This document shows positions 8,320-17,417 of a stretch of DNA of 64,000 bases, in pieces; the first letter of the stretch is position 1; each line of letters opens with the position of its first letter. Below the pieces are notes generated by a model that was not told the DNA's origin, made no database searches, and saw only the letters and a list, made by a program, of their open reading frames with translations. The translations under genes were made by a program, and so were the position numbers. The stretch lies in the NCBI RefSeq assembly GCF_050113635.1, contig NZ_JBNJLT010000003.1, forward strand, positions 1 through 64,000. Reading direction: 5' to 3'. The stretch comes from Marinimicrobium sp050113635 (GTDB taxonomy: Bacteria > Pseudomonadota > Gammaproteobacteria > Pseudomonadales > Cellvibrionaceae).

Positions 8320-8543
8320 CTCTGAAAGAAAAGGTTTCCTTTTCGTAAAAGCCATAGCGTTTTGCCCGACGGTAATATTTTACAAAAGCTTATTTACAAG
8401 AGCTTAAAGGCGAGAGCTGCAAACATGGCGATCGAAAAAGGGAGCGTCGGCAGCCCACCCCGGCAACGCGGGTGGGGTATGTTGTTCCACCAAAGCGGTT
8501 TTCGAGGGACAGGTGAGAGTGGCCCCGGAGACTCCAACCTTGG

Positions 8544-10076
8544 GTGATCTTTATTTTGACAACGATTATTCATTTGCACGAACGCGATAACGTTGGTGTG
8601 TGTAAGGCCGCCCTGCCTGCGGGAACCTCCTTGTTGCAGCCGGAATTGACGCTGGTTGATAACATTCCGGCGATGCACAAAGTGGCGCTGGTTTCGATTG
8701 AGCAGGATCAACCGATTCTTAAATATGGCCAGGTCATTGGCTTTGCCTCCAAGCCGATCAGCGCCGGTGAGCATGTGCACAGTCACAATTGCAAAATGGG
8801 TGAAGCGGAGAAAGATTACGGCTTTTGCCGCAATGCCCGCCCCACGGAGTACGTGGCGGAAAATGAGCGCGCGACGTTCGAGGGGTATCGGCGAGCCAAT
8901 GGCAAAGTGGGTACGCGCAACTACATTGGTATCCTGACTACCGTTAATTGCTCGGCGACCGTAGCCAAGGCTATCGCGCAGCACTTCACCTTTTCCGGAG
9001 AGCTGGAGGCTTATCCAAACATTGACGGTGTGGTGGCGTTTACCCACGAAACCGGCTGTGGAATGCGCTCCGACGGCGAAGGGTATGAGACCCTGCGGCG
9101 CACGTTCGATGGCTACGCCCGCCACCCCAATTTTGGCGGCGTTCTGATGGTGGGCCTCGGCTGCGAGACAATGCAGGTGCGTCGCGTTATGGAAGAAAGC
9201 GGGCTGGCGGATAGCAATACGTTTCAGGCCTACACCATTCAGGATGTGGGCGGCACGCGCAAAGCGGTGGCGCGAGGTATCGAGGTGTTGCGGGGCATGT
9301 TGGCTGACGTCAACCGGCACGCACGGGAAACAGTACCCGCCAGCGAGCTGACGCTGGCCGTGCAATGCGGCGGTTCCGATGCCTTCTCCGGCATTACTGC
9401 CAATCCGGCGCTGGGCGCGGCCGGCGATATCCTGATTCGCCATGGAGGCACGGTCATTTACTCGGAAACCCCTGAAATTTTTGGGGCGGAACACTTGCTG
9501 ACTCAGCGGTCAAAAACGCCGGAAGTTGCCCGGAAGTTGCTCGATCGCATTGAGTGGTGGCAGGATTACACCGCCCGCAACGATTTTGAGCTGGACAATA
9601 ACCCCTCGCCGGGCAACAAAGCGGGCGGCCTGACCACTATTATGGAAAAGTCGCTCGGCGCCCAGGCCAAAAGTGGTTCCACCGAAATGGTGGGTGTGTA
9701 CCTCTACGGTGAAGAAGTTCAGGAGAAAGGGCTGGTGTTTGTGGACAGCCCAGGATTCGATCCGGTGTCGGTCACTGGGCAGGTTGCCTCCGGTGCCAAC
9801 GTGGTATGCTTTACCACCGGTCGGGGATCGGCCTTCGGTTTTAAACCGGTGCCCAGCCTGAAGCTGGCCAGCAATTCGGAGTTGTACGCTCGAATGCAGG
9901 AAGATATCGACATTAATTGTGGCGGTATTCTGGATGGTGAACTGACCATGCAGGAGTGCGCCGAGCTGATTTTTCGCCAGATCCTGGCCACCGCCTCGGG
10001 AGAGGCGACCCAGAGCGAGCAGCTTGGCTATGGTGACAATGAGTTCAATCCCTGGAAAATCGGGGCGGTGGTGTAA
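8544..10076 (+). CDS. uxaA: Altronate dehydratase
   Basis: The 510-residue protein matches UxaA. An N-terminal SAF-like domain (DNVGVCKAALPAGTSL, about residues 15-90) is followed by the larger dehydratase domain (GYRRANGKVGTRNYIGILTTVNCSA, HETGCGM). It dehydrates D-altronate to KDG in the cytoplasm. The start is uncertain: GTG at 8544 gives the longest frame, TTG at 8556 matches the usual short N-terminus better, and no strong ribosome site is visible (GGAG at 8527-8530 is 13 bases before the GTG). It is divergent from the TonB receptor and shares its operator region. No uxaC or dedicated uxaB lies beside it, although a reductase of that family is present at 17.4 kb. Confidence 0.9.
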   Translation: MIFILTTIIHLHERDNVGVCKAALPAGTSLLQPELTLVDNIPAMHKVALVSIEQDQPILKYGQVIGFASKPISAGEHVHSHNCKMGEAEKDYGFCRNARPTEYVAENERATFEGYRRANGKVGTRNYIGILTTVNCSATVAKAIAQHFTFSGELEAYPNIDGVVAFTHETGCGMRSDGEGYETLRRTFDGYARHPNFGGVLMVGLGCETMQVRRVMEESGLADSNTFQAYTIQDVGGTRKAVARGIEVLRGMLADVNRHARETVPASELTLAVQCGGSDAFSGITANPALGAAGDILIRHGGTVIYSETPEIFGAEHLLTQRSKTPEVARKLLDRIEWWQDYTARNDFELDNNPSPGNKAGGLTTIMEKSLGAQAKSGSTEMVGVYLYGEEVQEKGLVFVDSPGFDPVSVTGQVASGANVVCFTTGRGSAFGFKPVPSLKLASNSELYARMQEDIDINCGGILDGELTMQECAELIFRQILATASGEATQSEQLGYGDNEFNPWKIGAVV

Positions 10077-10263
10077 ACAGCGCTGCTGGCCCAGGCACAA
10101 AAAGGTCGTGACATGAAGTAACGGGGCCTAAAAAGCCCAGCGTAAGACGGACAAGCCAGTGGCGCGTCCGCGGGAGGTGAGAGACCCGTGGATGCCCGCG
10201 CCGAATCAGAGCGGTTATCGCCGGTCGGCAACTGAGTGGACTCCGAACAACAAAAAGTGGGGT

Positions 10264-10278
10264 CCCGGTATCACCGGG
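10264..10278. repeat. Short hairpin in the uxaA-pntAa gap
   Basis: CCCGGT and ACCGGG flank a 3-base loop. There is no T-run, so this is at best a weak terminator. I see nothing else in the 299-base gap except a plausible promoter area just before pntAa. Confidence 0.35.
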
Positions 10279-10375
10279 CGCCCCGCCCTGTAGGACACTA
10301 CTCCGCAAAATGCCGACGATAAACGGAAAAAGCGGCTATGTTTAAGTGGTGTCCACCAATTGAGGGAGACATTTC

Positions 10376-11530
10376 ATGAAAATTGCCATACCCAAAGAGC
10401 GCCGCGAACATGAGCGGCGCGTGGCGGCAACGCCCGAGACGGTAAAAAAACTGATCGCCCTGGGCGCGACGGTGGCCGTTGAGTGCGGAGCTGGCCTTTC
10501 CAGCCGTATCACCGATGAGGCCTATGCAGCCGCTGGCGCCACATTGGTCGATGACTTGAACACACTGCTCGGCGATGCCGATGTCGTGTTCAAAGTCCAG
10601 CGTCCCCTGCTGGGCGACAACGGCCAGCCCGATGAACTGGCGCCGATGAAAAAGGGCGCCTTGTTGATTGCTGGCCTTTCCCCCTACGCGGACTCCGAAG
10701 CCGTAAAGCGCTATGCGGAAGCGGGTATTACCGCGATCGCCATGGAGTTTGTTCCTCGTATTACCCGTGCCCAGAGCATGGATATCCTCAGCTCCCAGAG
10801 TAATCTGGCCGGCTATCGCTCGGTGCTGGAAGCGGCGTATCTGTACGATCGAGCCATGCCCATGATGATGACGGCGGCCGGCACCGTGGCTCCGGCTCGC
10901 GTCATGGTTCTGGGCGCTGGCGTCGCGGGCCTGCAGGCCATTGCGACGGCCAAGCGGCTCGGCGCCATTGTCTCGGCCACCGATGTCCGGCCAGTGGCCA
11001 AAGAGCAGGTCGAGAGTCTGGGCGGAAAATTTGTGATGGTGGAGAGTGAGGAAACCGCCCAGGCGGAAACCTCAGGCGGCTACGCCAGGGAAATGAGTGA
11101 TGACTACAAGAGACGCCAGGCCGAGTTGGTGGCGGAAACGCTGAAGAAGCAGGATATCGCGATCTGCACGGCACTGATTCCCGGCCGCAAGGCGCCGACC
11201 CTGATCAACGATGAGATGGTGCACAGCATGCGTCCCGGTTCGGTGATTGTGGATCTCGCGGCGGAGCAGGGCGGCAACTGTACGCTGTCCAGGCCCGGTG
11301 AGGTGGTCGATGTTAACGGCGTCACGATCATTGGGCACTTCAATATTCCCAGCCGGTTATCCGCTGATGCCAGCGCCCTGTTCGCCAAGAACCTGCTGAA
11401 TTACCTGACGCCTCTGGTCGATACCGACAGCAAGGCGCTTCATGTGAACTGGGACGATGAAATCGTCGCCGCTTCGGTGCTGACGCGCGATGGTCAGGTC
11501 GTGCATTCCGCTTTCCAGGCAGAACAATAA
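10376..11530 (+). CDS. pntAa: Proton-translocating NAD(P) transhydrogenase, alpha subunit part 1
   Basis: This 384-residue soluble subunit (domain I) binds NAD(H). The Rossmann motif VLGAGVAGLQAIATAKRLGA is visible near residues 179-198, and the N-terminus MKIAIPKERR is typical. The complex transfers hydride between NADH and NADP+ coupled to proton flow across the inner membrane. GGGAG lies eight bases before the ATG. The alpha subunit is split into two genes as in Rhodospirillum, unlike E. coli. Its place between uxaA and a TRAP transporter suggests it balances NADH and NADPH during uronate growth (inference). Confidence 0.95.
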   Translation: MKIAIPKERREHERRVAATPETVKKLIALGATVAVECGAGLSSRITDEAYAAAGATLVDDLNTLLGDADVVFKVQRPLLGDNGQPDELAPMKKGALLIAGLSPYADSEAVKRYAEAGITAIAMEFVPRITRAQSMDILSSQSNLAGYRSVLEAAYLYDRAMPMMMTAAGTVAPARVMVLGAGVAGLQAIATAKRLGAIVSATDVRPVAKEQVESLGGKFVMVESEETAQAETSGGYAREMSDDYKRRQAELVAETLKKQDIAICTALIPGRKAPTLINDEMVHSMRPGSVIVDLAAEQGGNCTLSRPGEVVDVNGVTIIGHFNIPSRLSADASALFAKNLLNYLTPLVDTDSKALHVNWDDEIVAASVLTRDGQVVHSAFQAEQ

Positions 11531-11541
11531 AGGGGGTCATC

Positions 11542-11826
11542 ATGGAAGCCAATTTTATTCAACAACTGTCGATCTTTGTGCTCGCGATTTTCGTCGGTTA
11601 CTACGTCGTATGGAGTGTCACCCCGGCACTTCACACACCGTTGATGGCGGTTACCAACGCCATTTCCAGTGTGATCATTGTCGGTGCGCTGATTGCCGCC
11701 GGACCGGACAGCATGAGCCTCTCAAAAATGCTGGGATTTGTGGCCATGATGTTGGCAGCAATCAACATTTTTGGTGGCTTTACCGTCACGCAGCGCATGC
11801 TGGCCATGTACAAAAAGAAAAAATAA
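11542..11826 (+). CDS. pntAb: NAD(P) transhydrogenase, alpha subunit part 2
   Basis: The 94-residue membrane protein has about three hydrophobic segments (near residues 7-25, 31-53 and 59-82) and a basic KKKK tail. It forms part of domain II, the proton channel, with PntB. A strong purine-rich ribosome site (GGGGG) precedes the ATG, and the gene lies 11 bases after pntAa. Confidence 0.93.
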   Translation: MEANFIQQLSIFVLAIFVGYYVVWSVTPALHTPLMAVTNAISSVIIVGALIAAGPDSMSLSKMLGFVAMMLAAINIFGGFTVTQRMLAMYKKKK

Positions 11827-11838
11827 CCGGGGGACGTT

Positions 11839-13245
11839 ATGAGTGAATTACAGGCAAACCTCACCGCACTGGCTTATCTGGTCGCCGCGGTGCTATTCAT
11901 CATGGCCCTGCGGGGTCTTTCTTCACCGGAGACGTCACGCTCCGGGAACGTATTCGGCATGATCGGCATGCTGATCGCCGTGGTGACCACGGTATTCAGC
12001 CCGGAGGTACAGTCCTACGAATGGATTGTGGCAGCGCTGGTCATCGGGGCGGTCATCGGTATCACCATCGCCAAACGCATTGCCATGACGGCCATGCCGC
12101 AACTGGTGGCGGCGTTTCACAGCTTGGTCGGCCTGGCGGCGGTACTGGTTGCCGGCGCCGCATTCACCAATCCGGGCGCCTTCGGCCTGCTCGGTGGCGA
12201 TGGCACCATTCATGTGGGCAGCCGCATTGAAATGGGACTGGGTGTGGTCATTGGTGCAATTACGTTTTCCGGCTCCGTCATTGCCTTTACCAAGCTGCAA
12301 GGCTTGGTATCCGGCAAACCGGTATCGTTCGGTGGCCAGCATTGGTTAAATGCGTTGATTGGACTCGTTATTTTCGGTTTGATCGCCTATTTCTGTTTTG
12401 ACCAGCAGCCCTGGATCTTCTGGACCATGACCGCTCTGGCATTCCTGATCGGGGTGTTGCTGATTATCCCCATTGGCGGTGCCGATATGCCGGTGGTGGT
12501 CTCCATGCTCAACTCCTACTCCGGCTGGGCGGCTGCGGGTATTGGTTTTACCCTGAAAAACGACGCACTGATTGTGACCGGCGCTCTGGTGGGGTCATCC
12601 GGCGCGATCCTGTCATACATTATGTGTAAAGGCATGAACCGCTCGTTCTTCAATGTAATCCTGGGTGGTTTCGGGGGTGACAGCGAAGCGGGCGCATCAG
12701 CCGCTGGTGCGGATGATCGTCCGGTGAAGCAGGGCAGTGCGGAAGATGCGGGCTTTATTATGAAGAACGCCGGTTCGGTTATTATCGTTCCCGGTTATGG
12801 TATGGCCGTGGCGCAGGCGCAACATGCGCTGCGCGAAATGGGTGATGCGCTGAAAGACGCCGGTGTTACCGTCAAGTACGCCATTCATCCGGTGGCTGGC
12901 CGCATGCCCGGCCATATGAACGTACTGTTGGCCGAAGCCAATGTGCCTTACGATGAAGTGTTTGAACTGGAAGATATCAACAGCGAATTCCAGACCACGG
13001 ATGTGGCTTTTGTTATCGGCGCCAATGACGTAACCAACCCGGCGGCGAAAAGCGATCCGGCCAGCCCGATTTTTGGCATGCCCATTCTGGACGTGGAAAA
13101 AGCCAAAACGGTGCTGTTTGTGAAACGCAGTATGGCGTCTGGCTACGCGGGTGTGCAAAATGAACTGTTCTATAAGGACAACACCATGATGTTGTTTGGT
13201 GATGCCAAGAAAATGGTGGAGACCATACTGCGCAACCTGGAATGA
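11839..13245 (+). CDS. pntB: NAD(P) transhydrogenase, beta subunit
   Basis: The 468-residue protein has an N-terminal membrane half with about eight to nine hydrophobic segments and a C-terminal NADP(H)-binding domain III (about 285-468). The latter shows IIVPGYGMAVAQAQ, the HPVAGRMPGHMNVLLAEA segment and FVIGANDVTNPAA, all characteristic of PntB. It follows pntAb by 12 bases with CGGGGG before the ATG. The three genes form one operon ending at a hairpin. Confidence 0.95.
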   Translation: MSELQANLTALAYLVAAVLFIMALRGLSSPETSRSGNVFGMIGMLIAVVTTVFSPEVQSYEWIVAALVIGAVIGITIAKRIAMTAMPQLVAAFHSLVGLAAVLVAGAAFTNPGAFGLLGGDGTIHVGSRIEMGLGVVIGAITFSGSVIAFTKLQGLVSGKPVSFGGQHWLNALIGLVIFGLIAYFCFDQQPWIFWTMTALAFLIGVLLIIPIGGADMPVVVSMLNSYSGWAAAGIGFTLKNDALIVTGALVGSSGAILSYIMCKGMNRSFFNVILGGFGGDSEAGASAAGADDRPVKQGSAEDAGFIMKNAGSVIIVPGYGMAVAQAQHALREMGDALKDAGVTVKYAIHPVAGRMPGHMNVLLAEANVPYDEVFELEDINSEFQTTDVAFVIGANDVTNPAAKSDPASPIFGMPILDVEKAKTVLFVKRSMASGYAGVQNELFYKDNTMMLFGDAKKMVETILRNLE

Positions 13246-13255
13246 TACGCAACCG

Positions 13256-13288
13256 GGGTGTGTTGCGTTGAGGGAGCGCAGCACACCC
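13256..13288 (+). terminator. Long hairpin after pntB
   Basis: Twelve-base arms (13256-13267 and 13277-13288) pair with a single T-G wobble around a nine-base loop. No proper T-run follows, so it may be a weak terminator or an mRNA-stabilising 3' stem-loop before the TRAP genes. Confidence 0.55.
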
Positions 13289-13352
13289 TGTATCATTGTC
13301 AGGTCGACAATAAGCGCCAACAAGAAGTGCCAAAATAAGTGAGAGAGTCATT

Positions 13353-14384
13353 ATGCGATGTACAGAACAACAAGACCGTTGTCTCCCCCGCCTATTCGAT
13401 CTTCGATGGTTGAGTGGTGTGTTGCTCGCGCTGGTGCTCGCGGGCTGTGATGCGGTGGAGAGCGATACCGTCCACATGAAAATGGGGCATGACCTGGACC
13501 GGACTACGCCGGTGCACAAAGCCATGGTCTATATGGCCGAGCGTCTGGACGAGCTGTCCGGCGGCAGTATGGAACTAGAGGTTTACTCTAACGGTCAGCT
13601 CGGCTCCGAGCGTGAGTTGATCGAGCTGCTGCAAATCGGCAGCCTGGCCATGACCAAAGTGTCCGCCAGCCCCATGGAAAGCTTCGTGCCGGACATGAAA
13701 GTGTTCAGTCTTCCCTACGTGTTTCGCAGCCACGAGCATTTCTGGCGGTTTCTCAACAGTGCGGATGGCCGGGCCATGTTGCAGGCCGGTGCCAGTGTCG
13801 GCTTGCGCGGTTTGGGGTATTACGACGCGGGCAGCCGCAGCTTCTATACGGTCGATCAGCCGGTTCGTACACCCGACGATCTCAGTGGGCTGAAAATTCG
13901 CGTCCAGGAAAGTCAGACCTCGATGTCGATGGTTCGCTCTCTGGGCGGCTCCCCCACGCCGGTTTCCTGGGGCGAGCTGTACACCGCGCTTTCCCAGGGC
14001 GTTGTGGACGGAGCGGAAAATAACCCGCCGAGCTTCTTTATCTCCAAGCACTATGAAGTCAGCAACTATTACACCTTGAATGAGCACACTTACGTGCCGG
14101 ATGTCGTGCTGATCAGTAACTACGTTTGGAATACGCTGGACGACCAACAACAGGCCTGGTTGCAGCAGGCGATGGATGAGTCCGTAGAGTATCAGAAAGA
14201 ACTCTGGGCTGAAGCGACACAGCATGCCCTGGAGGAGGTTGAAAAGGCGGGTGTGGAAATTATTCACCCGGACAAGGCGCCTTTCATGGAACGGGTGGAA
14301 CCCATGCATGAGTCCTTTCGCGGTCAGCCGGTCTACGAACTGATTGAGCACATTAAGGCAATGCCCGAGGGAGGCCAGTCATGA
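13353..14384 (+). CDS. dctP: TRAP transporter substrate-binding lipoprotein (DctP family)
   Basis: The 343-residue protein has a hydrophobic signal ending in a lipobox (LAGC, Cys32). The DctP fold is indicated by VYSNGQLGSERELIELLQIG, the LKIRVQES motif that usually supplies the carboxylate-binding arginine, and PVSWGELYTALSQGVVDGAENNP. DctP proteins capture organic acids in the periplasm and hand them to DctQM. The unusually long N-region contains two early Cys residues. GAGAG sits seven bases upstream of the ATG. The context points to hexuronates or their derivatives as substrate (inference). Confidence 0.93.
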   Translation: MRCTEQQDRCLPRLFDLRWLSGVLLALVLAGCDAVESDTVHMKMGHDLDRTTPVHKAMVYMAERLDELSGGSMELEVYSNGQLGSERELIELLQIGSLAMTKVSASPMESFVPDMKVFSLPYVFRSHEHFWRFLNSADGRAMLQAGASVGLRGLGYYDAGSRSFYTVDQPVRTPDDLSGLKIRVQESQTSMSMVRSLGGSPTPVSWGELYTALSQGVVDGAENNPPSFFISKHYEVSNYYTLNEHTYVPDVVLISNYVWNTLDDQQQAWLQQAMDESVEYQKELWAEATQHALEEVEKAGVEIIHPDKAPFMERVEPMHESFRGQPVYELIEHIKAMPEGGQS

Positions 14385-14878
14385 ACAGCCTGATGAAAAT
14401 CATTGATCGAGTACTGGGCTGGGTGTTGATGGTGCTAATGGCCGTTATGGTACTTGATGTGACCTGGCAGGTGATTACCCGCTTTGTGCTGTCCGAGCCC
14501 AGCTCCATTACGGAAGAGCTGGCACGTTTTCTCCTGGTCTGGATCGGTCTGCTTGGCGCGGCCTATGCCTTCCGGGTTCGGGCTCACCTGGGGCTGGACA
14601 TTGTCACGGCTAACCTTGAACCCAAGGCACAGTTGCGGGTGGAGATTCTGGTGAATGTTCTCTGTTTCCTTTTTGCGGCCGTGGTGATGGTTATCGGTGG
14701 TGCCAAGCTGATGCTGCTGACGCTGGAACTCAATCAGCTGTCCCCCGCGCTGCAAGTGCCTATGGGTTATATCTATAGCGTGGTGCCGTTGAGCGGCATC
14801 CTGATTTGTTTATTTGCCATCGACCATATTCGGTTGCGTGAGCTGCCCCTCGTTGATGACGACCTGCCGGTCGACTGA
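14381..14878 (+). CDS. dctQ: TRAP transporter small permease (DctQ family)
   Basis: This 165-residue inner-membrane protein has four predicted hydrophobic segments and the family signature around ITEELARFLLVWIGLLGAAYAFR. It joins the binding protein DctP to the large permease DctM in an Na+-driven secondary transporter. Its ATG overlaps the dctP stop, implying translational coupling. Confidence 0.93.
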   Translation: MNSLMKIIDRVLGWVLMVLMAVMVLDVTWQVITRFVLSEPSSITEELARFLLVWIGLLGAAYAFRVRAHLGLDIVTANLEPKAQLRVEILVNVLCFLFAAVVMVIGGAKLMLLTLELNQLSPALQVPMGYIYSVVPLSGILICLFAIDHIRLRELPLVDDDLPVD

Positions 14879-14910
14879 TACGACGATAAAACGATAAGAG
14901 GCGAGAATTT

Positions 14911-16212
14911 ATGGAACTTTCAATTATTGTTTTGGTGGTCAGCTTCGCAATCCTGCTGTTCCTGAATGTGCCAATTGCCATCAGTATCGGCATTTCCACG
15001 TTGTTAACGATGCTGTTTACCATTGATTTCACCCCGGCGGTGATGACCTTGGCGCAACGGATGGCCGGCGGTATCAATAGCTTTGCGTTGCTGGCTATTC
15101 CGTTTTTCATACTGTCGGGTATCTTGATGGGACAGGGGGGGATTGCGCACCGCCTGATTGAATTTGCCAAGGTATTCTTCGGGATGCTGCCCGGCGGGCT
15201 GGCGTTTGTGAACGTCATCAGTTGCACCTTGTTTGGCGCGATCTCAGGCTCAGCCGTGGCAGCGACGTCGGCGGTGGGTGGCTTTATGGTGCCGGCGATG
15301 ACCAAAGAAGGGTACGACCGCGGCTTCAGTGGCGCCGTTACGGTCACCGCGTCAACAACCGGGTTGCTGATTCCTCCGAGTAACGTACTGATTGTCTACT
15401 CGCTGGCCAGCGGTGGGGTTTCTATCGCTGCGCTGTTTATTGCCGGTTATGTGCCAGGGCTTTTGATGATGGCCGGACTGATGGTGGTTTGTGGCATCTG
15501 GGCCAAAGTGAAAGGCTACCCGGTAGGAGAGCGGATTCCGCTTCGCGATGCGCTGAAGAAAACAGTGGATGCGCTGCCGAGCCTCTTGCTGATTCTGATT
15601 GTGATCGGCGGCATTGTGGCCGGGTTTTTTACGGCGACGGAGGCCAGCGTTATCGCTGTGTTATACGCCCTGGCGTTATCGGTACTCTTCTACCGTGAGG
15701 TCAAGCTTAATCAGCTGCCGGGTATTCTGATTAAATCGGTGGAAACCACGGCGATTGTGATGTTGTTGATCGGCACTTCCACGGCCATGTCCTGGGTAAT
15801 GTCTTACGAGAATATCCCGCAGGCCATTAGCAATGGTTTGGTGGCACTCAGCGATAATCCTTATGTGATCCTGCTGACCATCAACCTGATTTTGTTGGTC
15901 GTGGGTATTTTTATGGATATGACGCCTGCGGTGCTGATCTTTACGCCCATATTTCTGCCAGTGGTCACAGAGCTTGGTATGTCGCCGCTGCACTTCGGCA
16001 TCATGATTGTATTGAATCTATGTATTGGTCTGTGTACGCCTCCGGTGGGCAGCGTGCTGTTCGTGGGGTGTGGCATTGCCAAAACCAGCATTGCCAAAAT
16101 GATCAGGCCGTTGTTGCCGCTGTATGCAGCGATGTTCGTGGTATTGATGCTGGTGACCTATATTCCGGCATTCAGTGAGGCGTTACCGCGGCTTTTTGGA
16201 CTGTATGAGTAA
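14911..16212 (+). CDS. dctM: TRAP transporter large permease (DctM family)
   Basis: The 433-residue protein has about 12 hydrophobic segments and DctM signatures (FFILSGILMGQGGIA, ISGSAVAATSAVGGFMVPAM, LIPPSNVLIVYS, and GLCTPPVGSVLFVGCGIAK near the C-terminus). It forms the ion-coupled translocation channel. GAGGCGAG precedes the ATG. It is the last gene of the dctPQM operon and is followed by a hairpin. Confidence 0.95.
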   Translation: MELSIIVLVVSFAILLFLNVPIAISIGISTLLTMLFTIDFTPAVMTLAQRMAGGINSFALLAIPFFILSGILMGQGGIAHRLIEFAKVFFGMLPGGLAFVNVISCTLFGAISGSAVAATSAVGGFMVPAMTKEGYDRGFSGAVTVTASTTGLLIPPSNVLIVYSLASGGVSIAALFIAGYVPGLLMMAGLMVVCGIWAKVKGYPVGERIPLRDALKKTVDALPSLLLILIVIGGIVAGFFTATEASVIAVLYALALSVLFYREVKLNQLPGILIKSVETTAIVMLLIGTSTAMSWVMSYENIPQAISNGLVALSDNPYVILLTINLILLVVGIFMDMTPAVLIFTPIFLPVVTELGMSPLHFGIMIVLNLCIGLCTPPVGSVLFVGCGIAKTSIAKMIRPLLPLYAAMFVVLMLVTYIPAFSEALPRLFGLYE

Positions 16213-16220
16213 CCGTAACG

Positions 16221-16255
16221 GCGACCACCAGGGACGGTGGTCGCGCGTCGGTTTT
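16221..16255 (+). terminator. Hairpin between dctM and kdgK
   Basis: A 9-bp perfect stem (GCGACCACC 16221-16229, GGTGGTCGC 16236-16244) with a six-base loop lies between the converging genes dctM and kdgK. A short GGTTTTA follows rightwards. It may serve both directions weakly. Confidence 0.6.
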
Positions 16256-16259
16256 ACGT

Positions 16260-17195
16260 TCAGGCGTTGATCTCCGCCTCGAACAGGGATTTCTCAATAA
16301 CGCCACCGCGGTGCTGAATAACGACTCGCGCGCAACGCGTGCCGTTTACAGCGGCCTCTTCCGGAGTATGCCCTTGAAGGCGGGCGGCCAGATAACCGGC
16401 ATTGAACGTATCGCCCGCCCCGGTGGTATCGACAACGGTCTTCACTTTGGGAACCGGAACACGGGACTCTTTACCGTCGACGATCAGAATGGTTTCCTCG
16501 GCACCGCGTTTGAGGACCAGCTCGGGCACTGAGTCGTAACGACTTTTACAGCCCTCAACTGTGTCATCGCCCCACAGGAGGTGCTCGTCGTCCAGCGTCA
16601 GTAGGGCAATGTCGGTGTGCTCCATAATCGTCTGCATGGCGCGCTGGGCACTCTGGGCGTTGTTCCAGAGGCGGGGCCGGTAATTGCTGTCGAAAATCAC
16701 TTTTATGTCTTTTTCACGCAATTTGCGTAAGGCATCAATCAGGCTGTTCCGGGCCGGTTCGGTCATAATAGCCAGGGTGATACCGCTGAGGTATACCGCA
16801 TCAAAGGCTTGCAGTTGCTGATAGAGGCGAACGCTGTCGTTGGGGTCGGAGAACAGTTCGCGGGCGGGCGCCTCTCCGCGCCAGTAGCAAAATTCTCGTT
16901 CACCGTCGGGTGTGTTACGGATCATATACAAACCGGGGTTGCGTCCCGGCACACGGGCGATCATCGTGGTGCCGATGTTCTCGGAGTGCATTCGCTCAAT
17001 GATCTGTTCACTATAAGGGTCATCACCCAGGCGAGTCACGTAATCGGTTTCCAGACCGAGGCGAGCCATGTACACGGATGTGTTGTAGGTATCACCCGCG
17101 TAGGAAAGCGCCATAATCTCGCGCGTTTCCTCCTGAGCGGTGGGGTAAGGTGACAGTTCGACCATGACTTCGCCGATCGCTGCTATACGTGCCAT
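16260..17195 (-). CDS. kdgK: 2-dehydro-3-deoxygluconokinase (KDG kinase)
   Basis: This 311-residue PfkB/ribokinase-family sugar kinase has the C-terminal signature DTTGAGDTFNAGYLA, with the catalytic Asp and anion hole. It phosphorylates KDG to KDPG for the Entner-Doudoroff aldolase, so it is the common endpoint of the kduI-kduD and uxaA branches here. I chose the ATG at 17195 because MARIAAIGEVMVEL is the normal family start; the frame stays open further upstream but lacks homology there. It is divergent from the reductase gene at 17418. Confidence 0.9.
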   Translation of the reverse strand: MARIAAIGEVMVELSPYPTAQEETREIMALSYAGDTYNTSVYMARLGLETDYVTRLGDDPYSEQIIERMHSENIGTTMIARVPGRNPGLYMIRNTPDGEREFCYWRGEAPARELFSDPNDSVRLYQQLQAFDAVYLSGITLAIMTEPARNSLIDALRKLREKDIKVIFDSNYRPRLWNNAQSAQRAMQTIMEHTDIALLTLDDEHLLWGDDTVEGCKSRYDSVPELVLKRGAEETILIVDGKESRVPVPKVKTVVDTTGAGDTFNAGYLAARLQGHTPEEAAVNGTRCARVVIQHRGGVIEKSLFEAEINA

Positions 17196-17300
17196 AAAAG
17201 AGGTGCCTGCTGGTTGATGAAGGGGGGTTGCACCGCCCTGTATTGAGCCGCACGTTATGAATCGATTATCGAGCGGACTTTGTGGGACAATGAAAAGAAA

Positions 17301-17310
17301 ATGGTACACC
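17301..17310. promoter_or_regulatory. Possible GntR/UxuR-like operator
   Basis: ATGGTACACC in the divergent kdgK-reductase gap resembles the TTGGTATACCAA boxes of UxuR/ExuR-type regulators (established knowledge), though the symmetry is imperfect. It is a tentative call based on one short match in the right place. Confidence 0.25.
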
Positions 17311-17417
17311 GTGGGAAGGGGATTGCCAAGGCTGACACGCGCTACACAGAGCGTGAAGTACCTGGCCGGCTTTGCCCGGAGAGAAGTGAATATCAACCTG
17401 TAAGAAAGAGTGAAGTT

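Noticed and set aside
8168..8407. A 79-codon plus-strand open frame in the uxaA leader
   Set aside because: It runs straight through a strong terminator hairpin and has no homology, so the region is more likely non-coding.
8394..9494. A 366-codon minus-strand open frame overlapping uxaA
   Set aside because: It lies antisense to a clear altronate dehydratase, has no recognisable domain and is explained by high GC codon usage.
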